This document shows, piece after piece, positions 1 through 10,045 of a DNA stretch of 64,000 nt. Made by a program: the position numbers and the translations under genes. Under the pieces are notes generated by a model that did not search any database, had not been told where the DNA came from, and saw nothing but the letters and a program-made list of their open reading frames with translations. Every line of letters begins with the position of its first letter. Within the stretch, counting starts at the first letter, position 1. Origin of the DNA: Vibrio sinaloensis (GTDB lineage Bacteria; Pseudomonadota; Gammaproteobacteria; Enterobacterales; Vibrionaceae); assembly GCF_023195835.1 (NCBI RefSeq), contig NZ_CP096199.1, positions 2,604,001-2,668,000 of the forward strand, read 5' to 3'.

Positions 1-384
1 CTGGTTTAGGTTTGCCAACTGCTGGACAGTCACGGTAATACTTCGGGTCGCGCGGTAGCCGACCAGTTCAGGCTTGCCCTGTTTCGGATAGTGGTACTGA
101 GGAGTGATATACAGATTGGAACTAGCAATGTCTTTGCTCTCAACTCCTTGCTGATTCAGAGCATCAAGAAAGCTCATCACCACTTGGTCAACCGCCTGCT
201 TGGCCTGTTCGGCGGTCATGGTTGATTCCACGATCTTCACCGAGAACTGCGCCATGTCAGGCTTAGCTACAACTTCACCATATCCAGTGGTGACTAAGTG
301 CGGAAAGTCTGGCGTGTTAGCCATCACATTAGCACTCAAAGTGGATAAAGTGATCGCTGCAACCCACACTGGAATAAACTTCAT
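1..384 (-). CDS. yggE: SIMPL-domain periplasmic protein YggE (partial, C-terminus outside window)
   Basis: The reading frame opens on the minus strand at 384 and runs off the left edge, so only about the first 128 residues are visible. The N-terminus looks like a signal peptide (MKF, then a hydrophobic stretch ending ANVMA). It is followed by a region typical of the SIMPL/DUF541 family (TTGYGEVVAKPDMAQFSV). E. coli YggE is linked to lowered oxidative stress, but its molecular role is unclear. In E. coli it lies beside argP and argO, and the same order is seen here, which supports the name. Confidence 0.82.
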   Translation of the reverse strand, partial: MKFIPVWVAAITLSTLSANVMANTPDFPHLVTTGYGEVVAKPDMAQFSVKIVESTMTAEQAKQAVDQVVMSFLDALNQQGVESKDIASSNLYITPQYHYPKQGKPELVGYRATRSITVTVQQLANLNQ

Positions 385-490
385 ACTGATATACCCTATC
401 GCTTTAAATCTATACATCATAGATAGTGGACAAGATTAGACCAAGCAAGCGCAGGAAGTTCTGACAGAGAATTAACGCACCAAAATAGGA

Positions 491-1390
491 TTACTTGGGC
501 AGCAAATCTTGGGTATGAGCGATAATCGCCTCGCTAATCGATCTAAGCAAACCAGTTTCGAGTTGCCAGTGATGCCAATAAATCTCAAAGCTCATGAAGA
601 ATCCCGGCATCAAATCCATCAACTGACCAGACGTAAGCTCAGCCTCGATCTGCAATTTGGGGATCAAACAATACGCGCAGCCCATTAGTGCAAGATTGAC
701 AAACGCTTCAGAGCTCGCCACATGATGATGGGCAATCGACTCTGGCTCGATATTAAAGTGCTGAGTTAAAAAATCACGATGCAGCGGATCGTAGTGATCT
801 AAAGAGACCGCTGGTGCGTTTTGCAATGCTTGCCGGTTGACGCCATTGGCGAAGTAACGCTTGGCAAACTCTGGGCTCGCCACACACACGTAATCCATCC
901 GCCCTAGATATTGCGCCTCACACCCGGCCATGGCTTTAGGCTCCACACTGAGCGCCCCCACCACTTCCCCATTTTTGAGTTTATGTAAGGTACGCGCTTC
1001 CGGAAAAACCGCAAAGTTAAACTCAACCCGATGCGATTTCATAATTGGCGCCAAAGCAGGCAGTAACCAAGTCGCCAAACTATCGGCATTGGTGGCAATC
1101 GAAACGCGTTGTATCTTGTCTTGATTGTGGCTGCCGAGCTCGGGAATCAACTCTGTCTCCAAAAGCTGAACTCGCTGATAAAAGCCCAACAATTTTTGGC
1201 CAATCAAGGTGGGTTTCGGTGGTTGTTCGCGGATTAAAACCGGTTGAGCAAGAAACTTCTCTAGTTGCTTGATCCGTTGTGATATTGCCGATTGCGACAC
1301 ATGCAGCGTTTGCGCTCCCCGTTCAAAACTGCCCGCTTTGACCACTGCCTCCAGCGCTTCAATCCAGCGGTAATCTAATCCTCGCATCAC
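491..1390 (-). CDS. argP: LysR-family transcriptional regulator ArgP
   Basis: This 299-residue protein has a LysR winged helix-turn-helix at about residues 5-63 (core [13 protein letters not shown]) and a LysR substrate-binding domain after about residue 90. In E. coli, ArgP senses arginine and lysine and activates the arginine exporter gene argO. The divergent neighbour here is an ArgO-type exporter, so the same control through the 1391-1497 intergenic region is likely. The protein may start at the first or second Met. Length and HTH sequence match the ArgP/IciA family. Identity is strong from family sequence plus context; effector specificity is inferred. Confidence 0.9.
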   Translation of the reverse strand: MMRGLDYRWIEALEAVVKAGSFERGAQTLHVSQSAISQRIKQLEKFLAQPVLIREQPPKPTLIGQKLLGFYQRVQLLETELIPELGSHNQDKIQRVSIATNADSLATWLLPALAPIMKSHRVEFNFAVFPEARTLHKLKNGEVVGALSVEPKAMAGCEAQYLGRMDYVCVASPEFAKRYFANGVNRQALQNAPAVSLDHYDPLHRDFLTQHFNIEPESIAHHHVASSEAFVNLALMGCAYCLIPKLQIEAELTSGQLMDLMPGFFMSFEIYWHHWQLETGLLRSISEAIIAHTQDLLPK

Positions 1391-1483
1391 CCCCTCCTAA
1401 TATTAGAGTTACTAATCAATCATAAATATCATTAAATATACTTATGAATTCTATTTATTTATCTTTAACTCATCAACAATCAA

Positions 1484-1490
1484 AGGGAGA
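1484..1490 (+). promoter_or_regulatory. Ribosome binding site that fixes the argO start
   Basis: AGGGAGA lies 7 bases before a GTG codon at 1498. The upstream in-frame ATG at 1444 has no comparable purine-rich site, so the GTG is the more likely start. Confidence 0.6.
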
Positions 1491-1497
1491 CAATGAA

Positions 1498-2115
1498 GTG
1501 AATTTTTGGCTGATGTTACAAGGTTTTGGCCTAGGTGCGAGTATGATTATTCCTATCGGTGCGCAAAACGCGTACGTGTTAAACCAGGGCATCAAACGTC
1601 ACCACCACCTGACCACCGCTACCATTTGCAGCGTATTAGACACCTTGTTTATCTCATTGGGTATCTTTGGCGGAGGTGCGCTACTGGCAAAAAATGAAAC
1701 CTTGTTGCTGTTGGTCACCCTCGGTGGCATAGCTTTTCTCACTTTCTATGGTGGGTTGTCACTGAAAAGCGCCTTGTTTCCAACAGAGAGTCACCTCGCC
1801 CAATCCCCGTCATTGTCAGGACGTAAAGCGGTGATCATTGGCGCACTTGCGGTTACCGTGCTAAACCCGCATCTTTATCTCGATACTGTGGTGATATTAG
1901 GCTCGATTGGCGGCCAGTTTAGTGGCAGCGACCGCCTCGCTTTTGCTATTGGGACAATTGCCGCCTCTTTTACTTGGTTTTTCGCGCTTTCTATTGCCGC
2001 CGCTAAGCTGGCACCCACGTTATCAAAGCCAAGAGTGAAACAAGGGATAGACCTTGCAGTCGCAATCATGATGTTTGTGATTGCCTTAATGTTGGCCAAG
2101 GAATTGCTGAAATAA
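1498..2115 (+). CDS. argO: Arginine exporter ArgO (LysE/ArgO family)
   Basis: This inner-membrane exporter of about 205 residues belongs to the LysE superfamily, with around six hydrophobic segments. The opening WLMLQGFGLGASMIIPIGAQ matches the family motif (glycine-rich TM1, then GPQNA/GAQNA). VLNPHLYLDT in the middle is also characteristic. It exports arginine and the toxic analogue canavanine in E. coli. The longer frame from ATG 1444 would add 18 hydrophilic residues not seen in the family. I chose GTG 1498 because of its ribosome site and the family length (about 211 in E. coli). It is divergent from argP, its probable activator. Confidence 0.88.
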   Translation: MNFWLMLQGFGLGASMIIPIGAQNAYVLNQGIKRHHHLTTATICSVLDTLFISLGIFGGGALLAKNETLLLLVTLGGIAFLTFYGGLSLKSALFPTESHLAQSPSLSGRKAVIIGALAVTVLNPHLYLDTVVILGSIGGQFSGSDRLAFAIGTIAASFTWFFALSIAAAKLAPTLSKPRVKQGIDLAVAIMMFVIALMLAKELLK

Positions 2116-2127
2116 ATAGGGAAATGT

Positions 2128-2610
2128 ATGGATAAGCTAGAGCGCATCTATCGCTTTAACATCGAGTTGCTAACGCGACTCAACATAGAGTTCAGAGAAT
2201 GGCAACATGAGCCCATCTTAGACTTTGCCACCGATATCATGGTTGCACAGCGATTGGGTTGGACAGGGACCCACAGCAAGAGCCTATTTCTTCGTCTCAA
2301 AGGCGCGGGCTATGCACTGCTTTTAACCGATAAGGATTCTCGACTTGATAGCAAAGCGATTAAAGCATTGACAGGGAAACGCCCATCGATTGTCGATGAT
2401 CAGCAGATGACTGAAGTGACCGGCTGCGTGGCTGGAGCGGTATGCCCTTTCGGCTTACCCAGTGAGATTCCCATCATTGTCGATACCCGGCTCTATCAAC
2501 AGCAGGAGATTCTTTATACCCCGGGCAGACCCGAGGCCACTGTTGGCTTTGCAGGTCAAGATCTCGCAACCGTGCTTAAGCATTTAGATAATCCGATACT
2601 TGAGATGTAA
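2128..2610 (+). CDS. YbaK/ProX-type aminoacyl-tRNA deacylase
   Basis: This 160-residue protein belongs to the YbaK/prolyl-tRNA-editing domain family, free-standing trans-editing enzymes that hydrolyse mischarged tRNAs (Cys-tRNAPro, Ala-tRNAPro or similar). Supporting features are the SKSLFLR segment with the conserved lysine near residue 50, the LLLTDKD strand and the TGCVAGAVCPFG loop (GxxxGxxxPfG-like) near residues 98-109. It begins 12 bases after argO ends, so the two may be co-transcribed. E. coli has no such gene at this locus. Which mischarged tRNA it edits cannot be read from sequence. Confidence 0.82.
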   Translation: MDKLERIYRFNIELLTRLNIEFREWQHEPILDFATDIMVAQRLGWTGTHSKSLFLRLKGAGYALLLTDKDSRLDSKAIKALTGKRPSIVDDQQMTEVTGCVAGAVCPFGLPSEIPIIVDTRLYQQQEILYTPGRPEATVGFAGQDLATVLKHLDNPILEM

Positions 2611-2637
2611 AAAAGCGAGGCTCAGCCTCGCTTTTTC
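2611..2637. terminator. Bidirectional rho-independent terminator
   Basis: AAAGCGAGGC-TCA-GCCTCGCTTTTT forms a 10-bp stem with a T run on the plus side and an A run (T on the minus strand) on the other. It separates the convergent deacylase and mscS genes. Confidence 0.85.
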
Positions 2638-2655
2638 TCGTTATCCTCGATGGGA

Positions 2656-3519
2656 TTAATCCACCTTGTTGAGGTGCACATCCATCTGTGGGAAAGGAAT
2701 TTCGATACCAGCAGCATCTAAGGCCTCTTTAATGCCTTGCATAGAATCGAAGTACACACCCCAGTAATCCGCGGTTTTCACCCAAGGACGAACCACAAAG
2801 TTTACTGATGAGTCGGCAAGTGCAAGCACACCTATGGTCATATCAGGATCTTTGAGAATTCGAGGATCTTTCTCTAGCGTTTCACGGATCACTTGCTTGA
2901 CTTGTTTAAGATCCGCTTTGTATGAAACGCCGATCACCATATCCACACGGCGAGTTGCATGACGAGAGTAGTTAGTGATTGATCCGCCGATTACGCCCGA
3001 GTTAGGTACCACAACCATCTTGTTGTCTGGCGTTTTGAGGACAGTTTGGAAAATTTGGATCGCTTCAACACTACCCGCAACCCCTCCAACTTCCACATAG
3101 TCACCCGACTTGAACGGACGAAATGCAACAATCAGTACGCCTGCAGCAAAGTTTGAAAGAGAGCCTTGCAGCGCGAGACCAATGGCTAAGCCCGCAGCAC
3201 CAATCACAGCAACAACGGAAGCGGTTTGCACCCCCAAGCGCCCCAACGCAGCGATCAGTACAATCACAAACAACAGGTATCGAACTAGGCCACTGACAAA
3301 CTCGACCACAGCCTTATCCATGTTTTTCTTTTCTAGCACTTTAGAAACGCTGTTGGCGACCGCTTTGACGATAATGTTACCAATAAACAGGATCAGTACC
3401 GCTGAGATGATGTTCACACCGTACTGAATCAGCAAATCTGAATTATTGTTCAACCATGTTTCCGCTTGGCTCAAGCCTTCAACCAATGGGGCTTCGATCC
3501 CAACTGACTCATCTGACAT
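2656..3519 (-). CDS. mscS: Small-conductance mechanosensitive channel MscS
   Basis: This 287-residue protein has the MscS layout. TM1 is at about 31-55, TM2 at about 76-95, and a Gly/Ala-rich pore helix TM3 at about 98-128 (GAAGLAIGLALQGSLSNFA). The beta domain (FKSGDYVEVGGVAGSVE) and the alpha/beta C-terminal cytoplasmic cage follow. It opens on membrane tension during hypo-osmotic shock. Length matches E. coli MscS (286). The start is preceded by an AGAGGA ribosome site. Its position downstream of fbaA matches the E. coli order epd-pgk-fbaA-mscS-argO. Confidence 0.95.
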   Translation of the reverse strand: MSDESVGIEAPLVEGLSQAETWLNNNSDLLIQYGVNIISAVLILFIGNIIVKAVANSVSKVLEKKNMDKAVVEFVSGLVRYLLFVIVLIAALGRLGVQTASVVAVIGAAGLAIGLALQGSLSNFAAGVLIVAFRPFKSGDYVEVGGVAGSVEAIQIFQTVLKTPDNKMVVVPNSGVIGGSITNYSRHATRRVDMVIGVSYKADLKQVKQVIRETLEKDPRILKDPDMTIGVLALADSSVNFVVRPWVKTADYWGVYFDSMQGIKEALDAAGIEIPFPQMDVHLNKVD

Positions 3520-3748
3520 ATTATTTATCCTCTAAAGACTGCATGAATATAACTGCTTAACACGACCACCAGCGTACCTGTGATACATTGAAGGTGGCAA
3601 TGTCATTTTTTTGGCACAATAGCGCACTTTTGACCAATCGCAAAGTTAACTTTTTGCAAATCGCGCTCAAAAATCTGTTGTGTAACACGGTATCCACTGT
3701 TTGAGTCGTAACTGCAACCCGCTGATTCTCGCCACTTTGCACCGATAT

Positions 3749-3778
3749 AAAAAAACCCGCTCATTCGAGCGGGTTTTG
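3749..3778 (-). terminator. fbaA rho-independent terminator
   Basis: An AAAACCCGCTC/GAGCGGGTTTT stem with a 3-nt loop is followed, on the minus strand, by a run of seven T. It lies just downstream of the fbaA stop. The 3520-3748 stretch between it and mscS holds no convincing gene and presumably carries the mscS promoter. Confidence 0.88.
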
Positions 3779-3798
3779 AAAAAGTAGCTGGTGACGAA

Positions 3799-4875
3799 TT
3801 ATAGTACGTCTACTGCATTTAGGTCAGCGAATGCTTGCTCTAGACGTGCAACCATTGACTCTTGACCTTTACGTAGCCAAACACGTGGATCGTAGTACTT
3901 CTTGTTCGGTGCATCTTCACCCGTTGGGTTACCGATTTGACCTTGTAGGTATTCACGGTTTTCCGCTTCGTACTTACGGATACCATCCCAAGTTGCCCAC
4001 TGTGTATCAGTATCGATGTTCATCTTGATCACGCCGTAACCGATAGACTCTTGGATCTCTTCTTGAGTAGAGCCAGAACCACCGTGGAATACGAAGTTTA
4101 GAGCGTTTGGTGCAATACCGAACTTCTCTGCACAGTATGCTTGAGAATCACGTAGGATAGTTGGAGTTAGAACCACGTTACCTGGCTTGTATACGCCGTG
4201 TACGTTACCGAAAGAAGCTGCGATAGTGAAGCGGTGTGAAACAGCGCTTAGCTTCTCGTACGCGTATGCAACGTCTTCTGGAGAAGTGTAAAGCTCAGAA
4301 GCGTCCATATCAGAGTTATCAACGCCATCTTCTTCACCACCAGTACAACCAAGTTCGATCTCGATTGTCATGTTCATTTTAGCCATGCGCTCTAGGTACT
4401 TAGCACATGTTTCGATGTTCTCTTCTAGAGACTCTTCAGAAAGGTCTAGCATGTGAGAAGAGAATAGAGGCTTACCAGTTTGAGCGAAGAACTCTTCACC
4501 TGCGTCTAGTAGACCGTCGATCCATGGAAGAAGTTTCTTAGCCGCGTGGTCAGTGTGTAGGATAACTGGTACACCGTAAGCTTCAGCAACAGCGTGAACG
4601 TATTTTGCACCTGCTACAGCACCAAGGATTTGAGCACCTTGACCTTCAAGTTTAACGCCTTTACCAGCGAAGAAAGCTGCACCGCCGTTAGAGAACTGAA
4701 CAACAACAGGAGCTTTAACTTTAGCTGCTGCTTCTAGTACTGCGTTTACTGAATCAGTACCCACAACGTTTACTGCTGGTAGAGCGAAGTTGTTCTCTTT
4801 AGCAACTTCAAAAACTTTCTGTACGTCGTCGCCAGAGATAACACCTGGTTTTACGAAATCGAAGATCTTAGACAT
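3799..4875 (-). CDS. fbaA: Class II fructose-bisphosphate aldolase
   Basis: This 358-residue zinc-dependent aldolase cleaves fructose 1,6-bisphosphate into DHAP and glyceraldehyde 3-phosphate. The HTDHAAKK motif gives catalytic Asp109 and zinc ligand His110. The ELGCTGGEEDG segment and NVHGVYKPG (zinc His) follow at the expected spacing. Length equals the E. coli class II enzyme. A ribosome site (AGGATTG) precedes the ATG. It has its own promoter region after a pgk terminator, with a LacI-family-like palindrome about 60-70 bases upstream of the start. Confidence 0.97.
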   Translation of the reverse strand: MSKIFDFVKPGVISGDDVQKVFEVAKENNFALPAVNVVGTDSVNAVLEAAAKVKAPVVVQFSNGGAAFFAGKGVKLEGQGAQILGAVAGAKYVHAVAEAYGVPVILHTDHAAKKLLPWIDGLLDAGEEFFAQTGKPLFSSHMLDLSEESLEENIETCAKYLERMAKMNMTIEIELGCTGGEEDGVDNSDMDASELYTSPEDVAYAYEKLSAVSHRFTIAASFGNVHGVYKPGNVVLTPTILRDSQAYCAEKFGIAPNALNFVFHGGSGSTQEEIQESIGYGVIKMNIDTDTQWATWDGIRKYEAENREYLQGQIGNPTGEDAPNKKYYDPRVWLRKGQESMVARLEQAFADLNAVDVL

Positions 4876-4933
4876 GGATTCAATCCTATTTATCTGTCGT
4901 TTTAAAAATAAAACTTGTTAAGTTTAAATTCTT

Positions 4934-4945
4934 GCAAACGTTTGC
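4934..4945. promoter_or_regulatory. LacI-family-like palindromic operator upstream of fbaA
   Basis: GCAAACGTTTGC is a perfect 12-bp palindrome with a central CG, the core form of PurR-like LacI-family operators. Closely related sequences occur upstream of pgk and tkt. The protein that binds it is not known from this sequence. Confidence 0.5.
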
Positions 4946-4989
4946 TCACAACTCGCGCTATTCTAGCAAAAAACTGTGATGTGCAGCAA

Positions 4990-5022
4990 ACAACAAAGCG
5001 GGAGAGAAACTCCCCCGCTTTG
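4990..5022 (-). terminator. pgk terminator
   Basis: On the minus strand an AAAGCGGG(GG)AG/CTCCCGCTTT stem is followed by a T-rich tail (TGTTGTTT). It lies just after the pgk stop, so fbaA probably depends mainly on its own promoter. Confidence 0.65.
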
Positions 5023-5028
5023 CTTCAA

Positions 5029-6189
5029 TTACTTAGCGCGCTCTTCAAGCATCGCGACTGCTGGTAGTACTTTACCTTCAACGAATTCAAGGAACGCACC
5101 GCCACCTGTAGAGATGTAAGAAACGTCCGCTTTGATACCGAACTTGTCGATAGCCGCTAGCGTGTCACCACCACCCGCTACAGAGAAACCTGCAGATTTA
5201 GCAATCGCTTCAGAGATACCTTTAGTACCCGCTTCGAAGTTCTTGAACTCGAATACGCCTACAGGGCCGTTCCAAAGGATAGTTTTCGCGTTAGCGATGA
5301 TGTCAGCAAGAGCCGCTGTTGAATCTGGACCAAGGTCGAAGATCATGTCGTCATCAGCAACGTCTGCAACATTCTTGATTTCAGCTTCTGCGTTCTCGTC
5401 GAATGCTTTTGCACATGCAACGTCAGTTGCGACTGGGATAGAACACTCTTTCATTAGCTTCTGTGCAGTTTCAACTAGGTCAGCTTCGTATAGAGACTTA
5501 CCTACGTTGTGGCCTGCTGCTGCGATGAAGGTGTTCGCGATACCACCACCAACAACAAGTTGGTCAGCGACTTTAGATAGAGACTCTAGAACTGTTAGTT
5601 TAGTCGATACTTTAGAACCACCAACGATAGCAACAAGTGGACGCTCTGGGTTGTCCATTGCTTTGCCTAGTGCTTCTAGTTCAGCCGCTAGTAGAGGGCC
5701 AGCACACGCAACAGGCGCGTTCATACCAACGCCGTGAGTAGACGCTTGAGCACGGTGAGCCGTACCAAATGCATCCATTACGAAGATGTCACAAAGTGCC
5801 GCGTATTTCTTAGATAGCTCTTCTTCGTTCTTCTTCTCGCCTTTGTTAAAGCGAACGTTTTCAAGAACCACTAGCTCACCTGTGTTTAGCTCTAGGCCAT
5901 CTAGGTAATCTTTCGCTAGTTTAACTTCGCAATCTAGTGCGTCGTTTAGGTAGTTCACAACAGGTTGTAGAGAGAACTCTTCTGCGTATTCACCTTCAGT
6001 TGGACGACCTAGGTGAGAAGTAACCATAACTTTCGCGCCTGCTTCTAGACAGTGCTTGATCGTTGGTAGAGATGCTAGGATACGTGCATCAGAAGTCACT
6101 TTGCCTTCTTTCACAGGTACGTTTAGGTCCGCACGGATAAATACACGTTTACCTGCTAGATCCAGGTCAGTCATCTTGATTACAGACAT
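5029..6189 (-). CDS. pgk: Phosphoglycerate kinase
   Basis: This 386-residue protein (E. coli 387) interconverts 1,3-bisphosphoglycerate and 3-phosphoglycerate with ATP formation. The N-domain signature [12 protein letters not shown], the HLGRP substrate loop, GGSKVSTK and the C-terminal STGGGAFLE nucleotide-binding loop are all present. I use the ATG at 6189. It has an AGAGGA ribosome site 7 bases upstream and gives the family N-terminus. An upstream in-frame start at 6204 would only add MRGHI. It lies between epd and fbaA as in many gamma-proteobacteria. Confidence 0.97.
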   Translation of the reverse strand: MSVIKMTDLDLAGKRVFIRADLNVPVKEGKVTSDARILASLPTIKHCLEAGAKVMVTSHLGRPTEGEYAEEFSLQPVVNYLNDALDCEVKLAKDYLDGLELNTGELVVLENVRFNKGEKKNEEELSKKYAALCDIFVMDAFGTAHRAQASTHGVGMNAPVACAGPLLAAELEALGKAMDNPERPLVAIVGGSKVSTKLTVLESLSKVADQLVVGGGIANTFIAAAGHNVGKSLYEADLVETAQKLMKECSIPVATDVACAKAFDENAEAEIKNVADVADDDMIFDLGPDSTAALADIIANAKTILWNGPVGVFEFKNFEAGTKGISEAIAKSAGFSVAGGGDTLAAIDKFGIKADVSYISTGGGAFLEFVEGKVLPAVAMLEERAK

Positions 6190-6260
6190 GATGTGTCCTC
6201 TCAAATATTCAATAAGTAAAGTTTTCAGTAGCCCGGCAACCCTGCCAGACCTAGTAATTC

Positions 6261-6274
6261 TTCAAACGTTTTGG
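6261..6274. promoter_or_regulatory. Imperfect LacI-family-like palindrome upstream of pgk
   Basis: TTCAAACGTTTTGG resembles the perfect palindrome in front of fbaA (shared CAAACGTTT core) and lies about 72 bases before the pgk start. It is weaker than the fbaA copy, and function is inferred only from the shared context. Confidence 0.35.
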
Positions 6275-6344
6275 TGTAAAGGGAGACTATCAATATTTAT
6301 TTCAAACGTAAAAATAAATATTCTCCACCCACCAGCGAGACATT

Positions 6345-7385
6345 TTACTTCGCTGATTGCATTGCGAGCGCTGTATCCAACATACGGTTCGCAAACCCCC
6401 ATTCGTTATCACACCAGACAAGCATTTTGACCAAATGCCCGTTGCTCACTCGTGTTTGGGTTCCATCGACGATCGCGCTATGGGGATCGTGATTAAAGTC
6501 GATAGAAACAAGCGGCGCTTCAGTATAGTCAACAATGCCATGTAATGTACACTGAGATGCCTTAACAATGGTTTGATTTACGTCATTAACTTTCACATTT
6601 GTATTAATTGTGACACTTAAGTCCATCGCCGTGACGTTAACTGTGGGTACACGCACCGAAATTGCCTCGAATTTGTTAGAAAATTTCGGGAATATTCTTT
6701 CAATGCCTTTATGCAACTTAGTATCAACCGGAATGATAGATTGGCTGGCAGCGCGGGTACGCCTTAAATCAGAGTGATAAGCATCAATGACTTGCTGATC
6801 ATTCATCGAGGAGTGAATAGTGGTAATGGTGCCTGACTCAATTTCAAACGCATCGTCCAATGCTTTGATGATGGGCACAATACAGTTGGTGGTACACGAG
6901 CCATTGGATACCACGTTATGCTCAGATTTTAGCGTCTCATGATTGACGCCGTAGATAATCGTATTGTCGAGATCATTGGCGCCAGGGTGTGAGAACAGCA
7001 CTTTCTTCGCCCCAGCTTTGATATGCTCTTGGCCATCCGCTTGAGAGCCGAAAACGCCGGTACAATCTAAGACAAGGTCGACCTCTAGGTCTCGCCAAGG
7101 AAGAAGCTCAATATCACTCAGATGTAAGATACGAATCGAATCAAAGTCACCTGTCCCTTGGTGCGGGGCATCGTGATGGATGTAGATATGTTCCTGGTCG
7201 TTGCTGACCTTCTTGCCAAAACGGCCATGACTGGTGTCGTATTGCAGTAAGTGCGCCATCGCATCTGGTTGCGCAAGTTCATTCACCGCCACCACTTTGA
7301 TCTGTTGGTTTTTACCACTTTCATATACTGCACGCAGTACATTACGACCGATACGTCCAAATCCATTGATCGCAACTTTTAGCAT
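6345..7385 (-). CDS. epd: Erythrose-4-phosphate dehydrogenase
   Basis: This 346-residue GAPDH-superfamily enzyme has the NAD-binding [12 protein letters not shown] start and the catalytic Cys164 in SNGSCTTNC. It oxidises erythrose 4-phosphate to 4-phosphoerythronate, the first step of the DXP-dependent pyridoxal phosphate route. The epd-pgk-fbaA order and divergent segments ([17 protein letters not shown]) place it as Epd rather than GapA. Its stop is 155 bases before pgk, and read-through into pgk is plausible because no strong terminator separates them. Confidence 0.93.
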   Translation of the reverse strand: MLKVAINGFGRIGRNVLRAVYESGKNQQIKVVAVNELAQPDAMAHLLQYDTSHGRFGKKVSNDQEHIYIHHDAPHQGTGDFDSIRILHLSDIELLPWRDLEVDLVLDCTGVFGSQADGQEHIKAGAKKVLFSHPGANDLDNTIIYGVNHETLKSEHNVVSNGSCTTNCIVPIIKALDDAFEIESGTITTIHSSMNDQQVIDAYHSDLRRTRAASQSIIPVDTKLHKGIERIFPKFSNKFEAISVRVPTVNVTAMDLSVTINTNVKVNDVNQTIVKASQCTLHGIVDYTEAPLVSIDFNHDPHSAIVDGTQTRVSNGHLVKMLVWCDNEWGFANRMLDTALAMQSAK

Positions 7386-7581
7386 GATTCCATCGCCCTA
7401 CATCATTTTCGTGTCACAAATAGTAACCGATAGCAGGTTAAAGCGCATTAAGTTAGTGATATAAGTCGAAGTTAGCATAATATCCAACTTGATTAATATG
7501 CTGAATATATAGATATTGGCACCGAGTCGGTGAACTGCTTTGGCTGTTTGTCCTCTAGTTTTTCAACCAAAGGAAATCACC

Positions 7582-7818
7582 ATGACTGGATTCCCAGCGA
7601 CTCACTTTTGCCAACAATGCAATCAAGAAACACCCCATAGTGAGGTCTTAGTGAGAAAGACCAGCAGCTACGACACTGATCGTTCGTTGCTTGGAAGAGT
7701 TAAGCTGATGGCTCACACCTTTATCAATGGTGGCCATTACTACGACATGGATCGATACGTGAAGTGTAAAGTATGTGGTCACAAAGAGAAGGACAATTGG
7801 GGCAATGAGTTTGAATAA
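7582..7818 (+). CDS. Small uncharacterised protein with a four-cysteine zinc-ribbon pattern
   Basis: This 78-residue protein starts at ATG 7582 behind a clear AAAGGA ribosome site; an upstream in-frame Met at 7540 lacks one. Two CxxC pairs (Cys10/Cys13 and Cys62/Cys65) bracket the protein, suggesting a single zinc ribbon. The middle is charged and polar with no membrane segment. I do not recognise a named family. It is divergent from epd and convergent with transketolase, with which it shares a terminator. Confidence 0.75.
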   Translation: MTGFPATHFCQQCNQETPHSEVLVRKTSSYDTDRSLLGRVKLMAHTFINGGHYYDMDRYVKCKVCGHKEKDNWGNEFE

Positions 7819-7840
7819 CACTTAAGCTCACTGAAGCCAA

Positions 7841-7872
7841 TAAAAAACCGAGCCAAGTGGCTCGGTTTTCTC
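7841..7872. terminator. Bidirectional terminator between the zinc-ribbon gene and tkt
   Basis: AAAACCGAGCCA-AG-TGGCTCGGTTTT is a 12-bp stem with T-rich flanks in both directions, between two convergent genes. Confidence 0.88.
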
Positions 7873-7894
7873 TTTTTCTTCGACACCAGCTTGA

Positions 7895-9889
7895 TTAAGC
7901 CAATAACTCTTTCGCTGTGTTCACTACGTTTTCAGTGGTGAAACCGAACATCTTGAACAGTTCGCCTGCTGGCGCTGACTCACCGAATGTTGTCATACCG
8001 ATGATCTTGCCGCCAAAGCCAACATACTTGTACCAGAAGTCAGCAATACCTGCTTCGATAGCGATACGAGCAGTTACGTCTGATGGCAGTACTGCTTCAC
8101 GGTACTCAGCGTCTTGCTTGTCGAATGCATCCGTTGATGGCATTGACACCACGCGCACTTGCTTACCTTCAGCGGTTAGCTGAGCTGCTGCTTCTACCGC
8201 TAGCTCAACTTCAGAACCGGTTGCGATAAGGATAAGCTCTGGTTTACCTGCACAATCTTTCAGGATGTAAGCACCTTTAGCGATGTTAGCAAGCTGCTCG
8301 GCATCACGCTCTTGCTGGGCAAGGTTCTGACGAGAGAAGATCAGCGACGTCGGGCCGTCTTTACGTTCGATAGCCAGTTTCCAAGCTACTGCTGATTCCA
8401 CTTGGTCACATGGACGCCATGTGCTCATGTTTGGCGTTAGACGTAGCGATGCCATTTGCTCAACCGGTTGGTGAGTTGGGCCATCTTCGCCAAGGCCGAT
8501 AGAGTCGTGCGTGTAAACTTGAATGTTCTGAACTTTCATCAGAGCCGCCATACGCATTGCGTTACGAGCGTATTCCATGAACATTAGGAACGTCGCGCCG
8601 TATGGGACGAAACCTCCGTGTAGCGCAATACCGTTCATGATAGCCGTCATGCCGAACTCACGTACGCCGTAGTGGATGTAGTTACCCGACGCATCTTCTG
8701 CAGAAACAGACTTAGAGCCAGACCACATGGTGAGGTTAGAAGGCGCTAGGTCAGCCGAGCCGCCTAGGAATTCTGGTAGCATAGCACCAAACGCTTCTAG
8801 CGCGTTTTGAGACGCTTTACGTGATGCGATGTTGGCAGGGTTTGCTTGAAGTTCAGCAATGATTGCATTGGCTTTCGCTTCCCACTGCGCTGGTAGTTCA
8901 CCGTTTAAACGACGCTTAAGCTCTGCCGCTTCAGTTGGATAAGCTGCCGCGTATGCGTCAAATTTCGCGTTCCAAGCCGCTTCTTTCTCAGCACCCGATT
9001 GTTTTGCATCCCACTTTGCATAAACATCAGCAGGAATTTCAAATGGACCGTGCTCCCAACCAAGTTGCTTGCGAGTCGCTGCGATTTCTTCTGCACCTAA
9101 TGGAGCACCGTGACAGTCGTGTGAACCAGATTTGTTTGGTGAACCGAAACCGATCACTGTTTTAGTACAAATCAGTGTTGGGCGTGGATCCGCTTTAGCT
9201 GCAATAATAGCGGCGTTGATCGCTTCAGGATCGTGACCATCAACTGCAGGAATAACGTGCCAGCCGTACGCTTCAAAACGCTTAGGTGTATCGTCAGAGA
9301 ACCAGCCTTCAACATGACCATCGATAGAGATGCCGTTGTCATCCCAGAAAGCGATCAGTTTGCCAAGACCTAGTGTCCCCGCGAGTGAACAAGCTTCATG
9401 AGAGATACCTTCCATCAGACAGCCGTCACCCATGAATGCATAAGTGAAGTGGTCTACGATGTCATGGCCTGGTTTGTTGAATTGCGCGGCAAGCGTTTTC
9501 TCAGCTAGCGCCATACCAACCGCGTTGGTGATGCCTTGACCTAGTGGGCCGGTTGTTGTCTCAACACCTGGGGCGTAACCGTACTCTGGGTGACCTGGCG
9601 TTTTCGAGTGTAGCTGACGGAAGTTTTTCAGATCGTCAATAGACAGCTCATAGCCGCTCAAATGCAGCAGTGAGTAAATCAGCATTGAGCCGTGGCCGTT
9701 TGAAAGCACGAAACGGTCACGGTCAGCCCATTCTGGGTTTGCTGGGTTGTGATTTAGGTGTGAACGCCAAAGAACTTCAGCGATATCAGCCATACCCATT
9801 GGGGCGCCTGGGTGACCAGAGTTAGCTTGTTGTACACCGTCCATACTGAGCGCACGGATAGCGTTAGCGAGGTGTTGACGAGAAGACAT
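7895..9889 (-). CDS. tkt: Transketolase
   Basis: This 664-residue thiamine-diphosphate enzyme (E. coli TktA 663) moves two-carbon units between sugar phosphates in the pentose phosphate pathway and supplies erythrose 4-phosphate. The N-terminal [11 protein letters not shown], the ThDP/metal motif GDGCLMEG, the [14 protein letters not shown] pyrimidine-domain segment and a C-terminal domain are intact. I use ATG 9889, with AGGAG 5 bases before it. The in-frame ATG at 9907 would add MHSGAA. E. coli has tktA near this locus too. Confidence 0.97.
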   Translation of the reverse strand: MSSRQHLANAIRALSMDGVQQANSGHPGAPMGMADIAEVLWRSHLNHNPANPEWADRDRFVLSNGHGSMLIYSLLHLSGYELSIDDLKNFRQLHSKTPGHPEYGYAPGVETTTGPLGQGITNAVGMALAEKTLAAQFNKPGHDIVDHFTYAFMGDGCLMEGISHEACSLAGTLGLGKLIAFWDDNGISIDGHVEGWFSDDTPKRFEAYGWHVIPAVDGHDPEAINAAIIAAKADPRPTLICTKTVIGFGSPNKSGSHDCHGAPLGAEEIAATRKQLGWEHGPFEIPADVYAKWDAKQSGAEKEAAWNAKFDAYAAAYPTEAAELKRRLNGELPAQWEAKANAIIAELQANPANIASRKASQNALEAFGAMLPEFLGGSADLAPSNLTMWSGSKSVSAEDASGNYIHYGVREFGMTAIMNGIALHGGFVPYGATFLMFMEYARNAMRMAALMKVQNIQVYTHDSIGLGEDGPTHQPVEQMASLRLTPNMSTWRPCDQVESAVAWKLAIERKDGPTSLIFSRQNLAQQERDAEQLANIAKGAYILKDCAGKPELILIATGSEVELAVEAAAQLTAEGKQVRVVSMPSTDAFDKQDAEYREAVLPSDVTARIAIEAGIADFWYKYVGFGGKIIGMTTFGESAPAGELFKMFGFTTENVVNTAKELLA

Positions 9890-10045
9890 TGCAGCTCCTG
9901 AGTGCATTTAAGCGAATCAAAAAAGGGGCGATAATTCTCTCAAAGCGCTATCAGCTGTGCAATCGTTTTCCAAGCAATAAGCTCACAATTTTCCTCGATT
10001 TCAGCTCAAATCGTTCAAAGTTACTAACTTGTAGCGCAATAAGAT

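Noticed and set aside
3557..3742. 61-codon ORF on the minus strand between mscS and fbaA
   Set aside because: No ribosome site, no family resemblance, and it covers the mscS promoter region; most likely chance.
6345..7385. Reading the epd gene as gapA
   Set aside because: Placement before pgk-fbaA and the divergent internal segments fit erythrose-4-phosphate dehydrogenase better.
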